Source of the DNA: Lates calcarifer
Lineage: Eukaryota; Chordata; Actinopteri; Centropomidae
Assembly: GCF_001640805.2 (NCBI RefSeq)
Contig: NC_066833.1
Location: 6,099,456 to 6,163,455, forward strand
Length of the DNA: 64,000 nt
Direction of reading: 5' to 3'
Both the position numbers and the translations under genes were made by a program. This document shows, piece after piece, positions 46,801 through 56,700 of this stretch; the stretch's first letter is position 1, and each line of letters begins with the position of its first letter. The notes beneath the pieces were generated by a model. It saw nothing but the letters and a program-made list of their open reading frames with translations, did not search any database and was not told where the DNA came from.

Positions 46801-49800
46801 CTCTGGCCATCTGCATAGGCGAGGTCCAGGGCCTTCATCCTCTCCTGAACACAACACACTTCTGCTTGGCTGGCGGAGAACTGTGCCTCCATTTTTGTCA
46901 GCTGACTCAGTTGCACATCCCTCCTGATGACAAAACATGACTTTAGTCAGAAAAGAGAATATTCAAGAGAATAAAACGGTCTGAGAAAAGTAAGACCTGT
47001 GTGCAATCTCTAGTTTCACATCGACAGATAAGACATTTTGCCTGAAGAGAAAATACAAGTTATGGCTATTAAATAACAAGACTGCACTTATGATGATAAA
47101 AATATGTGCTTCACAGACACACAGTGTGTGTGTGTGTGTTTTTTTTTTTTAATTAAAGGTTGGGTATTCACGCACAACTGCTGTAAGTTTCCAATAAGTG
47201 ATGTCTTTAGTTCACTGCTAGCTACTGACTGAAGTGCATGTGTTTTTGCTAAGGCGTCATAAAATTATTAGCTCAAAAGTTGAGCGACGCATTAACTTGA
47301 AATTTTTTGATGAAAATGAAGCAGAACCGCAGCCGAATCTTTTCGTACATTGTATGGGGAACACTGCATGGCACGTGCATGTGTGTTTGAATGGCACGAA
47401 AGATTTTGTGAAGACAGAGGGGAAGACAGAGGAAGACAATGAACGTCTGGGCACCCTTGCACATCTAAAACTTCTGAAAACATTCAGCAAATTGAACAAA
47501 TCGTTCAAAATGATCGACGACTCAGTATAAGAGTGATAGTAGAATATGGTCTCCATTGATAAAGAGACAGTTTGGCAAATTTTGCATGAAAATTTGAACA
47601 TGACAAAACTTTTGTGTGCCAGCTCACACTGCACTCTCAGTAGAGTAGTTTCTGGCCCAAAAACAAATCGCAGTGCTTGATCACCCTCCCTATTCACCTG
47701 ATCTAGGCACCATGTGACTTTTTCCTTTTTCCTATGATCAAATCTGTGCTCAAAGGAACACATTTGAGTCTTTGTGAGAAATTAAGAAAAGAAAACAGAC
47801 GTTCTGAGACAACTGCCCAAAGAAGACCTACTGCACTGCTTTGATCAGTGAAAGACCAAAATGCAGCGATGTGTTAATGCAAAAGGGGAGTATGCTAAGG
47901 GAGAAAGACATTGAAAAATGTTTATGTTCACTAAAACTGTATTACAGCATTAGTCTTGTTATCTAATAGCCATACTTCATAGAATCTCATGAAACAGCTT
48001 TTACTTTTTAAGCATATCTTGACAATTTCTATCCATACCACTTTTGGACAGCATGGAATGCCTTATCTGCAGCTTGCTTGATCTCCATCTCAAGCCGAGC
48101 TCTCTCTCTCTTCACCTGTTCTGCCAGACTAGTTGTCAGAGTCTGTACAGATGAAACACAGACATGGAACATTCACTTCTGATTAACTACTTTGTTCTGA
48201 AATGTAAGAATGTTTTATCCTGCCCTCAAGTTGTGTGAAGCTTTTTGAATCTAGTGTTCACCTCATGGATTTGTTCCAGCTGGGCAAGATTTTCTGCAGC
48301 CTGGACCAATGCCTCCTCCACCGCCCTCTCAATTTTCCCAATATCAGCTGGCTGAATGAAACATACTGAATTTTAACCATTTGAATCTGAATCATTCACA
48401 TTCAGCCACTATACCATCCCTTCCAATTAACTGAGTTTAAGCAGCCATAACATGCAATCCCAGTGGAAACAAATATACCTGCTCTATATCCTCAGTATTG
48501 GAATTAATGTCTGTAGGTGATGATAATTTGTTCCTTCTGCGATTCTTTGATCTGTCACACCGGAGGCTTCAACAGATGTCAACACAAAAGAAAGGAGGAT
48601 GTAAAAGTATGTGAAAGTAAATATCTACATACGTATCAGAAGGTGTGGTTCAGCTTAATAATCATACCCGTTTCTTACCTTTTTATCCTGTTAATTTTAG
48701 CAGTGTAGATGAGGCCAATAATTCTGCTGTCTTCCTGCAGAAAGCACACCCCACCTTCAGGAAGCTTCGACTCAACCTGAAGAGAAAAATACTTTGTTTG
48801 TTTGTTTTTGTTTTCTTACCACTTTCTGCCTTGAATTAGATGCAAATCACAGAGGGAAAAAAACACTTTTCTGGATGGATGGCAACCAACCAAATTGGAT
48901 GGCAAAGACTTCAGCAGTGTTATTCAATTCAATTCAATTCAATTTTATTTATATAGCGCCATATCACAACAAAAGTCATCTCAAGGCACTTTTCATATAG
49001 AACAGGTCTAGACCATACTCTTTAAAATAGGTAATTACAGAGAGAGACCCAACAAATCCCACCATGAGCAAGCACTAGGCAACAGTGGCAAGGAAAAACT
49101 TCCTTTTAAGAGGCAGAAACCTCAAGCAGAACTGGACTCAGGGTGGGCGGCCATCTGCCTCGACCGGTTGGGTTAAGAAGGAGAGAGAGAGGGGGAGAGG
49201 GGGTAGAAAATAGTGAGAGAAGAACATAGTATAACACAGGTCCCATATAAAACATAAGGTGATGCCAATCATACAGCAGTAGTAATGATAGTAAGATATT
49301 ATGACAGTATCACCGCCCTCACTGTGATATGTTCCTTCAGCAATCACAAAAGTGGATAATATGTCCTGCAACAAGAGGCTGCTTCTTAAGTTTGACTGTT
49401 TTTGTCATCTACAAATTCAGGATCATCATCATTTATAATGGATATTCAGTTTCAGATTTACAAGACCACAGGCCAGATTTACAATATAGCTTCATATTGC
49501 TCCTTTTTTCCAAATTATGAGAAACATGGAATGAGCCTGAATGAATTTAAAGCATGAAGCCGTTATATTTACCTTGATCAATACTTGAGTCATGCCACTC
49601 TCACAGCAAGTCAAGTTAATTTATATACAGTTTTACATAAAACACTACTTTAGATGTAACAGTAACATCGCTGGGCATTTCACCTCACACTCTGGACATC
49701 TAATGACACTGTCGCACTGAATGGACTGCAGACAACATGTGCAGTAGATGTGGCCACATAAAAGCACACGCGGAAGGTTGCCATCAACTTCATCCTCTGA

Positions 49801-50777
49801 AAAAGAAAACAAAAATCCAAAAATAATATTCAATATAATTTTCTAATTCAAACCTATGATTCAAGTCAGCTCCTTTACATTACGTTATTGTTAAACTGTA
49901 AATAATTTCTGTAAATGGTGATAACCTGTACAGGTAAATTGTATTATTTATAGATTACAATTTTAGTTAATTTAAAAAGTTCAAATATTAGTTGATAACA
50001 TATAACAGACAACAACAAAGCAGCAGACAGCAGAGATGTGGGGGAGGGGTAATGACTAGAAGGTACAACAATTGATCAGCAGAAAAATCGACTTTTCGAC
50101 TTTTAGATTTAATGTGTATGTACAGTTAACACCTTTAGATTTTAGTGCCCCTGCAATGACATTTGAAGTCTTCACCTTAGACTCTCGACAATTTTGATTA
50201 TTTCTCACCATTTACTGGAATTTTAGACACTAATGAAAAAACTGATGTGCAGATAGACTGATGATGAAAACAACGGCTAATTGCAGCTTTATTAATGAAA
50301 ACCTCTGCGAGTTTAAACAACCTGTTTGTTGTTGCTATAAATCTTTCTGTGATAAGCTAAAATATCGGAAAATATGTCGCCGCAATGGCTTTGGCGCGAC
50401 CTTTACAATCGGTGCGGTCTATCAATTTAAGATTAACTTAGCTTAGCTTAAACAGAGGAAACCAAAGCCTCGAGACCTTGAAAGGTGAATAATCATCTAA
50501 TAAATTGTATTCGTCACGTTGTAATGTCAACGCTAGGATTAATTATATATATTCCGTCACAGACAAACACCTGCCAGCATACCATTTGTAAAATTAACTA
50601 GCTGCAGGTAGCTCGCTAGCTAACACTTTTCACCTTTAGCCGTCGATGATTTCATTTACCATAAAACAATGAACATTTAACTGTAAAACTGGGGGGTGTA
50701 AACATCCTACCAGGTAGAGTGAAGGCCTCTCCACATAATTTACAAATAACAGAGTTAGGGTTGTCCCCTCTGTCCAT
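28581..50777 (-). CDS. rnf17: RNF17/TDRD4, RING and multi-Tudor piRNA-pathway protein, 38 exons
   Basis: Known role: germ-cell cytoplasmic protein of Tudor granules. Its Tudor domains bind methylarginine of PIWI proteins, and in mouse it restrains piRNA ping-pong and is needed for spermiogenesis. Seen: ATG 50777 (MDRGDNPNSVICKLCGEAF), stop TGA 28581-28583. The 38 GT-AG exons total 4827 bases; removing three single surplus bases (exons 8, 13, 29) gives 1607 residues, against about 1620 in human. Order: RING (about 11-60), coiled coil (61-300), disordered Ser/Arg-rich stretch with TPDVIIEEFLDE, then five extended Tudor units. Start choice: the frame extends upstream of 50777 but without another ATG nearby. 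It is convergent with CENPJ, the same neighbour as in human. Confidence 0.96.
29238..30029. mobile_element. TTAA-flanked miniature element with 35-base inverted repeats (piggyBac-like), RNF17 intron 37
   Basis: The left end reads TTAAAGGTCCAGTGTATAAC and continues atttacaggcatct; the right end, reverse-complemented, reads TTAAAGGATCAGTGTGTAGG and continues atttactggcatct. These are matching inverted repeats of about 35 bases, bounded by TTAA on both sides, the target site of piggyBac-type elements. The element is 792 bases and noncoding. The repeat is common in fish genomes. Confidence 0.75.
32402..35075 (-). CDS. rnf17: RNF17 exons 27-33: linker and Tudor unit 4 (exon 29 frame-broken)
   Basis: Exons 34880-35075 (Pro-rich linker), 34219-34330 (RIQISVSAIGEDGLIYIRTQ), 33860-34024 (SVLGCAVIGPDMLWYRGQLL), 33327-33446 (VQYVDYGLVENIPVVHVYPM), 33014-33094, 32549-32671 (LTVELFLDGLSLSKIL) and 32402-32458. 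Exon 29 reads LLEVLG, then after one surplus base (33868-33878) GHVK joining VQYVDYG. It has 165 bases where 164 are needed; without the shift a TAA stop appears right at the donor. Confidence 0.91.
34023..34078. repeat. GACA/GAGA microsatellite overlapping RNF17 exon 29 acceptor
   Basis: Interrupted GACA and GAGA units begin directly at the exon 29 acceptor (34025-34026), replacing a normal pyrimidine tract with CTGT/CTCT repeats on the sense strand. Seen directly. Confidence 0.8.
34362..34430. repeat. CAAA then CA microsatellite in RNF17 intron 27
   Basis: About four CAAA units, about 20 CA units, then further CAAA units. It lies just upstream (sense) of exon 28. Confidence 0.85.
35379..35573 (+). 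mobile_element. Truncated copy of the 57021 SINE family
   Basis: Starts gcggcacagtagtg and contains tgtggagtttgcgtgttctc, agtccaaagacatgcaggtt and tgtcagccctgtgatagac, matching the body of the element at 57021-57396. The tRNA-like box B region and the 3' tail are missing. It lies in RNF17 intron 26. Confidence 0.65.
35952..38047 (-). CDS. rnf17: RNF17 exons 22-26: Tudor unit 3
   Basis: Exons 37793-38047 (linker with DPAIWDPP, then VRVCHVNSPSSFYVQLTQYN), 37261-37408 (MVWKAGMYCAAHINGVWERG), 36747-36859 (VIRCDHGNTVKLHTSNLRPL), 36358-36448 (RPAGGRSTWTATACDVIAYY) and 35952-36073 (IPVSLFCSNKMGQFVSIADF, LASEGLALRERKP). The YVDFG position is degenerate (IRCDHGN), as in other vertebrate RNF17 third Tudors, so methylarginine binding by this unit is doubtful (inference). 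Confidence 0.93.
36617..36671. repeat. TG microsatellite in RNF17 intron 24
   Basis: About 26 TG units with one A interruption, located shortly beyond the exon 24 donor (sense strand CA). Confidence 0.85.
38500..42278 (-). CDS. rnf17: RNF17 exons 15-21: end of Tudor 1, Tudor unit 2, linker
   Basis: Exons 42140-42278, 40549-40736, 40025-40154, 39665-39827, 39314-39429, 38788-38905 and 38500-38617. Tudor 2 reads VVSHINNAADFYIQL, IGQACVARFDDKLWYRAQVI and VEVRYVDFGNKRILSVSDL. All phases (2-0-2-0-1-0-1-2) close with no frame error. Tudor unit 1 ends with IRCSLKDLVPYDL and SDVPISVREYLVFIEVA, matching the SN-like extension of extended Tudor domains. Confidence 0.94.
40739..40823. repeat. CA/CACAGA microsatellite at RNF17 exon 16 acceptor
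   Basis: CACAGA units grade into about 15 CA units immediately upstream (sense) of the exon 16 acceptor at 40737-40738. Confidence 0.85.
41235..42009. mobile_element. hAT-type nonautonomous element in RNF17 intron 15
   Basis: The left end is TAGGGCTGGGTGATATCG; the right end is CGCCCAGCCCTA, giving inverted termini, with further inverted similarity (gatatatc and atcacaatata words) inside. Flanks CCATGTAT (41227-41234) and CCATGTAC (42010-42017) are an 8-base target duplication with one mismatch, as expected for hAT. The element is 775 bases. The open stretches inside (41469-41796) match nothing I know. Confidence 0.75.
42434..43176. mobile_element. Second hAT-type element, RNF17 intron 14
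   Basis: The left end tatggttgcaacattcctgg and the right end ccaccttttgcaacccta are imperfect inverted repeats around a GGTTGCAA core. Flanks CTGTTAAT (42426-42433) and CTGGTAAC (43177-43184) match at six of eight positions, an aged target duplication. 743 bases, noncoding. Confidence 0.55.
43426..44774 (-). CDS. rnf17: RNF17 exons 11-14: disordered stretch and Tudor unit 1 (exon 13 frame-broken)
   Basis: Exons 44482-44774 (LSDTPPKGYQP ... TPDVIIEEFLDEGQEH, the conserved motif before Tudor 1), 44259-44348 (basic, NRRRKKQFFGNKRN), 43943-44102 (WVVVTHIVNPSHFYVRYLAE, then KIVATSLPNDTLETG) and 43426-43597 (SMIFVKWKEELWCRASVVEI, IRVFYLDYGLTKTI). The HFYVR, LWCRA and YLDYG motifs are the Tudor signature. 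Exon 13 has one surplus base near 43980-43996, probably in AAA: 160 bases where 159 are needed. Confidence 0.91.
45590..45776 (-). mobile_element. Partial inverted copy of the TTF2-intron hAT element (RNF17 intron 10)
   Basis: Read on the minus strand from 45776 it begins TAGGGATGTGCATTAATAAT and shares 'aaacatag', 'gacatctatttttaa' and 'gtggaggtgggagga' in order with 5278-5390. The other terminus was not found, so the copy is truncated or extends into unrecognised sequence towards about 45240. Confidence 0.6.
46122..48776 (-). CDS. rnf17: RNF17 exons 3-10: coiled-coil region (exon 8 frame-broken)
   Basis: Exons 48679-48776, 48479-48551, 48262-48351, 48039-48142, 46997-47041, 46754-46923, 46496-46576 and 46122-46183. 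They read VESKLPEGGVCFLQEDSRII, RSKNRRRNKLSS, IERAVEEALVQAAENLAQLE, AEQVKRERARLEMEIKQAAD, WQNVLSVDVKLEIAH, RRDVQLSQLTKMEAQFS, VLETLQAPVDNQSF and SEGLNRSLALSLKMEI. Exon 8 passes from ERMKALD to MQMAREVLRVPFLEQYC through a surplus base near 46813-46835: 170 bases where 169 are needed. Intron 6 holds a mariner relic. Confidence 0.9.
46588..46634. repeat. CG/CA-rich microsatellite beside RNF17 exon 9
   Basis: CGCACGCGCA then CA repeats, immediately upstream (sense) of the exon 9 acceptor. Confidence 0.8.
47155..47925 (+). mobile_element. Degenerate, internally deleted mariner transposon in RNF17 intron 6
   Basis: Plus-strand sequence holds mariner transposase pieces: KVERRINLKFFDENEAE (47271-47321, start of the helix-turn-helix part), then ETVWQILHENLNMTKLL (about 47559-47610), and after a gap LDHPPYSPDLG (about 47677-47710) and further C-terminal pieces with stops. 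The catalytic central block between LNM and the HPPYSPDL motif is missing, and frames change several times. It cannot encode an active enzyme. It lies antisense to RNF17. Confidence 0.75.
48922..49200. mobile_element. Dispersed fish repeat in RNF17 intron 2
   Basis: Begins with ATTCA units (attcaattcaattcaattc), then tttatttatatagcgcc, 'tcatctcaaggcactttt', 'gagcaagcactaggcaacag', 'ggcaaggaaaaacttccttt' and 'ggcggccatctgcctcgacc'. This ordered set of words belongs to a very common teleost dispersed repeat; I do not assign its class. A purine-rich GA tract follows. Confidence 0.6.
49684..50777 (-). CDS. rnf17: RNF17 exons 1-2: RING finger
   Basis: Exons 50711-50777 and 49684-49796. The first zinc-ligand pair (CKLCGEAF) is in exon 1; exon 2 supplies VLLCGHIYCTCC and VIRCPECE, giving the C-x2-C, C-x-H-x2-C-x2-C, C-x2-C RING pattern. 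Intron 1 therefore cuts between the first and second ligand pairs. No E3 activity is established for the family and none is claimed here. Confidence 0.93.
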
Positions 50778-50846
50778 CGTTATTTCTTTGTAAAAATGTT
50801 TTTCTTTCTTATTTTGGCTCGAACGGTAAGGCGCAATCTTGTTCAC

Positions 50847-53717
50847 GTGACCACTCAGGTGTGTTGCGTTCAGGGCCCCCGGAGAACATCCATGGACAAT
50901 GAAGAATAATTAGGTTTCATGTTTTGATATTTCTTGTCCATACAGTCCACGGTCTTGTCTTATTGTATTAGGTAAAATTTTCTATGTAGAAATAGCCTCT
51001 AGTTTATAATATTTTTGTGTAGTTTATCCGATATAATATGAGAGTGGAAGTCTGCAAAGAAGTCAAGGGTAACTCATAAAGACTTATTTCCACTGAAATC
51101 CTATATGTGAATAAAAATAAAATGAAAAACAACACTGGGTGAGTCCAGATACCTTGGCTTATCTTAGCTACTACCATCAAATTCATACAACAAGGTGCAT
51201 CATCAACAATAACAGCAAACTACCAGAAAGAATTAAACATCAAATACAAATTAAAAGCACCCATCACATATTTATTTTTCAGTACCTATTGCAAAATAAT
51301 TTAATAATTTAATTTGTGTAATTTGTTATTTTTTCTGTGGACACTTGAGGGCGCCAAAGACTAAAGCAAACACACAGGAGATGATGGGTTCACAAAGGCC
51401 AGGTGAAAAATACAGCTTAGAGCTCTTCATATGTTCAAATATACACTTCTATATTCTTTTTTCCCCATCTCCTTGATAATTTGATGTGAGAAAGTCTAAA
51501 ATGAATAACTATGCATCCCAGGCATCATATTCTGCACTACTGAACATCACCACTTGATGGAAATATGCAGTTTTGAACATTACAGGTATGGTTATTTTGG
51601 AAGATTTGATCTAAAAAGAATAATTATGCATCCCAGGCATCATATTCTGCACTACTGAACATCACCACTTGTTGGAAATATGCAGTTTTGAATGTTACAA
51701 GTATGGTTATTTTGGAAGATTTTATGTATGCAAGTAAATTTCATTTAGTACCAGTGTGAGATACAGATGAAACAGTGTGAGATGCATAATTTTAACTTAT
51801 TGTTTCCACTTACTTGTATGTTCTTTATTGTTTTACTGTTTTATTATCTTCCCCCTCTTGTTATGTATAACAATATACATTCCCAATGCATTCATGTGTT
51901 GTATGATAATTTCTTTTGTTTCATTCTGAACCAATTGCAAGGCTCCGCAGCAGACCTAATGGCAGTATGTTGGTCCTCTCTTCCATCTGAGCGCAGCTGC
52001 CAGCAGCACCTCTGCCTGGGGACAATGGCTAGCCATCCAGTGAAGCAGCAGTAACTGGGAGTGACAGCCAATGGAGAGCAGGGAGGCACAGACATCAGAT
52101 GGCAAAGGTAAATCATCTAGTATGCAACATGGCCAAAACTTTAACCTTCACAGAGCGTTCACTCACATCCCTGGAGGGGGCAATGAAAGTGCAGCACATC
52201 AAGGGGGGTCTTTCTATGTAGAGCTGGCAGGATGCAGCCCCCAAGAACAACTTGAAATACATGTGTTTTAACAGTACAGCTCCCACCCCTGCACAAGTGT
52301 CCAAATAAATACAGCTCCTGGTGTTAATCTGAACTGAAAGTAGACCATCTTGGTGTGAGGTGTCAAAACGCCTGCAGGTATAAAGTACACCTGTCTGCTA
52401 ATAGGAGGCAGGAAAAAATGTTAGATCATTTAACACATTGGCCCAAGGAATTTTAACACTTTAAATGTATCTGATAGATCATCTTCTTTATGATTAATGT
52501 TAATCATAACATTTGTTAATCATAACTTTTAGATAAACTAAAAGAATGTACCTTCTCTTGTTATCCTGCATTTGTTTTAGATACAAAACCTCCACTTAAG
52601 ACTTCATGGGATATGAAGATCATTTATGAATTTCTTACTTAAAGGAAACCTATTCAGTTCACATTCAAAACTTCATCCTCATTAATATATTTTGTATAAC
52701 TGGCTATTTGAGTAAAAGTAAAAGTTAAAGAGTAAAAGTTACATGTGCCCATATATGCACTTCCACATAAGTTTTTATGTTGCCAAGTGTATTTGATGGT
52801 ATTTGCCATAATTTGGCATTTATCTCATAAAGTTTTACAATCACTTGTATTTCACTCCTGGATTTTCTTCCAGTTTACAGAACAAAAAAATGAAGTCATC
52901 TTCATATCTGAAAGAATCTAATCCCTGAAAGATCTTTTAACTTGTTTTACATTGATTAATTGCCACGTTTTGTAAACTTTAAGAACAACACACACAATGA
53001 AATGTTCTCTCTATCTTGTGTTCTGCATTCCAGCAGATGGAAAAAGTGTAGAGCTATTTATGAATCTGTGAGGGACACTGAAGGAATCTGATCATTGGTC
53101 TTTACCAGGGCAGGATGATCATAGACAGGCTGGAAGGGGGGCAGGGTCCCACATGTGTTTGTGTACTAGGGATGGGGGGTAGTAGATGTGTTCACTATGG
53201 GTAATGAACCAATCAGCAAGCTGCCTAGGGGGGGTTATGGGGGTGTCAGTTAGGGAAATGGGGCCTGCCCCCCATCTTTCCTTGTCCCAAATGTGGGTCA
53301 CTTCCCATCCTCGGGTGATTTATCTTGTGTTTGTGTAGGAACAATAACGGTCCTGCACCCCCCAAAACCCTTATCAAATCATTTACTCATTAATGATGTT
53401 CTTAATTAAGCTGTGTTGTCTCGTTAGCCCTCTCCTGATGTCTCATGTAGGCCTTGTACAGCCATCCGTCCGCTTCTTTGTTATTATCCAGCTATTTCCT
53501 AAATCATTTATTGTGGGTCATCTCATGTGACAGGAGATGATTTCTACAGGAAGCTGTCTATTTGTGTGTACCTCCAAGGTCTTAATAAAAAACAACCGCC
53601 CTTTGTTTCCCTCCTATAGGTCACAGAGTAGGGTTATAGGGTAGGCGTATTGAATTTATTGAATAGACAGCATGTACTATAGAATTTAAATGTCTACTGA
53701 GAACCGTCAGCATACAA
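50847..53717. other. RNF17 upstream flank, no gene seen
   Basis: No exon is supported. The RNF17 promoter should lie just above 50777; a CACGTG E-box sits at 50844-50849. A tandem duplication occurs at 51494-51724. AT-rich blocks and a moderately GC-rich block at 53100-53330 show no recognisable element. A stretch at about 53365-53600 rich in TAAT-type words could be a conserved noncoding element, but this is a guess. Confidence 0.4.
51494..51724. repeat. Tandem duplication, period 115 bases
   Basis: Two adjacent copies share 'atgcatcccaggcatcatat', 'tctgcactactgaacatcac' and 'gtatggttattttggaagat' with only a few differences. The second copy is about 115 bases downstream of the first. Recent, since divergence is low. 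Confidence 0.85.
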
Positions 53718-56700
53718 TCAGACGAACCTTACACGTATATTGTTAACACCTTTTTTAAAAGAGTTCTTCAGTCTTGATGCTGTATATTGATATTTTTTTT
53801 CCAAGAAAGCATCATTGATTTTTTCCACCGAGGAACCTTTTATCTTTCTTTGAGTCTTTGACCTGCTAGCTTTGCGAACATGGTGTGGTAACAGCCTCTT
53901 CGCTCTTTTAAGGTTAGGTCCTGACCATCTGAAGAGAAAAAAAAAAAAAACAAGGTCAGCAGACACACAAGGTCCAGGAGACTTAAAGGTTGGCTTTAAG
54001 TGGGCACCCCCCACAGGCCATTTGGCCACAGCATGAAAAGAGCAGAGGCAACGGCAAATGACAGTGGCTTTATACCTTCCATAATCTCTTTGTCTGGTCA
54101 AAGAAAGACCTGCCATTACACAAAGAACCATGGATCCAAAAGTGAGAGAATTGCTTTTGGCCAATTTGAAAACAGTATAATAGTTACCTTCAAGTCAAGT
54201 CAATCAAATTTACAAAATCTGATACACTGATACATTGTTTCACACATTTGTATTTTTTTTCTGCTTAATATATCTGGAGTCAACTTTTATTTTTGATTGG
54301 TGGATGTTTGCCTGAGAGTAGTGGTTATAATTACATCCAGGTCACCTGACACATACAGACACATGACTGCTCTTTTTTATGTGAAGTGACTGCATCAATA
54401 GACATGATGCACAATAATGATGATGATATTGGGGGTGGGGGATTTTTCATATTTGTTCACAATATGCTCAGAATGGACCCATTATATCCACAGACTTCCA
54501 ATTGACAGCTGATTTTGAGGTCTTGGTGTGTCTAACTTACTGTAACAAGGTTTAGGTCTTGACCCAACACACTTTGATTTTCCCGTTTGTCATTTTCTAG
54601 ATACCAATGCAATTTTTGGTCACTCTTTTTTTTGCCACTATTTAGGATCAGGAACCACAGACATACACTGAGTAACCAGAAAAATAGAAAGATCAGTAAG
54701 CTGTAATGCAGTGCATTACAAGAGTCCTGCAATAAATATTACTTACCTTTCTGCTTATACTAAAGTATAAGTATATACTAAATCAAAATATTCAGAATAT
54801 TTTTATTGTTTTTATTATGACTCAGTTCCATGGTACAACTTTTCTCCCTGCATGAATAGCCCCATTCCCTATGTAGAGCAGTACTTGTCACTGGTTGAGC
54901 CAGATTTATGTTCTATTTTCAAGGGGTTACCCAGATAGACCGATACCTACAGAACAGGTTTTATTTTATAGTTCAGTGTCTGTTTTTTCCCATGGATGAT
55001 ACGTCTGCAGCACAAGATGATGCTTTATTTGTAATCACACTGCATCATGGTAAAATTACAAGTTTCACAATGAAGCTGGCTTTGTGTTACCGAAAATGAG
55101 ATGATAAATGAGCCTTTTTTTAAAAACTTGCCTCATGTCGTCTTCACATCAGAAACTTAGAGGAAACACAACCAGTCCAGGATCATAGTTTGTTTTAGTC
55201 CCATGTGTTATCTCCACAATTGTTGTAGCCCTGATGTGAATTTATATTTTTGCGGAGGTGCATATCAGCAGTGGTGGGAAGACACAACACAATACAATTT
55301 ATATACAATTAAACCATGACACCAAATATGTTTTTTTTAAATTAGGTGTGAAATTGTGGTCATTTATGAAAGGACTGTTTAGATTGCTTGTGTACAGGAG
55401 TTCCAGTTTTTCTGGTCACTCAGTGTACATCAAAGTCTGTAGTATTAATCCTACAACAAACTGGTACCAGCAGCCAACATCCCAACTTAAAAGAGGGCAC
55501 CAGGCCACAGGAGCTCCAGCTCCATCTCCAGCAGTCATTAAAAACAACCCAAAGTCAAGAATAGTGTCTGTGAACCCATTGTGTCCGCAGTCAACCCCCC
55601 TTTCCTCTGCTTTCTCACATCCACCCATACCTACACATACATTCACATGGGCTTGATCACTCTTGGTCATGCTTCCTTGCTCCCTCAACCCTTCATCCCT
55701 TCGGTTCAAAGGAATAATTAAGAGGCAGTGGTGGTGGTGGAGGATAGGGTACCAGTCGTTGGGAGTGACTTGAAAAGCCGTTGCATTTTTAAGACCAGCC
55801 TTGCCGCCTCTGTGACCTAATACCCGTTGGACATCACACAGATCCACATCAAGGGAAATAGAGGGTGGGAGAAAGCGAGAGATCAGACCAATGAGGCTGC
55901 TCGTTATCCCGGCTCACTAATCGCTCTGTCGCTGAGCATTTCATGACCTGTCCATCCTAAATTCAATCAGCTCACCACCACTGCCACTCGGCCCTTTATA
56001 CTGGAGGCCTGCTGCCTTTGGAAAAGCAAGTTGTTTTGAATGTTGTGTGAGTTGAGTAGGGTTGGGTCTAAATGGGGCGGAGACTAGGTGATATTGGGGG
56101 TTAAGGGGGGAGGGCATTTTAATAATAAGCTGAGAGCAGCCTATGTTACAATTATCTCACTTTGCTGCACTTACAGAATGCTTGACCTGCTTCTCAGCAT
56201 TGATATGGCACATTTCTCAGGGCAAGGCGGGGGTCAGCACGGAGGTTTGGATCTACGTGGGAGTGTGTGTGTGAAAGAGAGATACTTTTGACTGTGTGAG
56301 CAAAAGAACATGTATAAGTGTGATAGTGTACTTGAGTGTGTGTGTTCCCTGTCAGCTGCCCTGTGGTAGGACTGAGGCCGTGAGGCTCAGTCTCTGGGTG
56401 GGCGATACCAGGGGTGAAGAGGTTGGATAGAAAGCAAAGTTAGTGTTGGCTGATTTACCTTATCACAAGACCCAAATACACGCACACGTTCAAAATACCC
56501 CAGACAGTCAGAAGAGGGAGAAGATACACATTCATGGTGTAGGAATACATACAAAGTCTTGCTAAGAAACACATCTTAGAAATTAATTTGTGTGTTATAT
56601 GAATGATTAAGTATCAGCACTTTGAAATAATGTAATATTTAATCTTGCATCAGATTGTCCTATACTTGCTGGGGAAACTATCTTGGATTGCCAGCATATG

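Noticed and set aside
47155..47925. Possible functional transposase gene
   Set aside because: The catalytic centre is missing and several stops and frame changes are present.
50778..50846. RNF17 start extended upstream to 50846
   Set aside because: The frame is open but the codon there is GTG, not ATG; the first ATG is at 50777.
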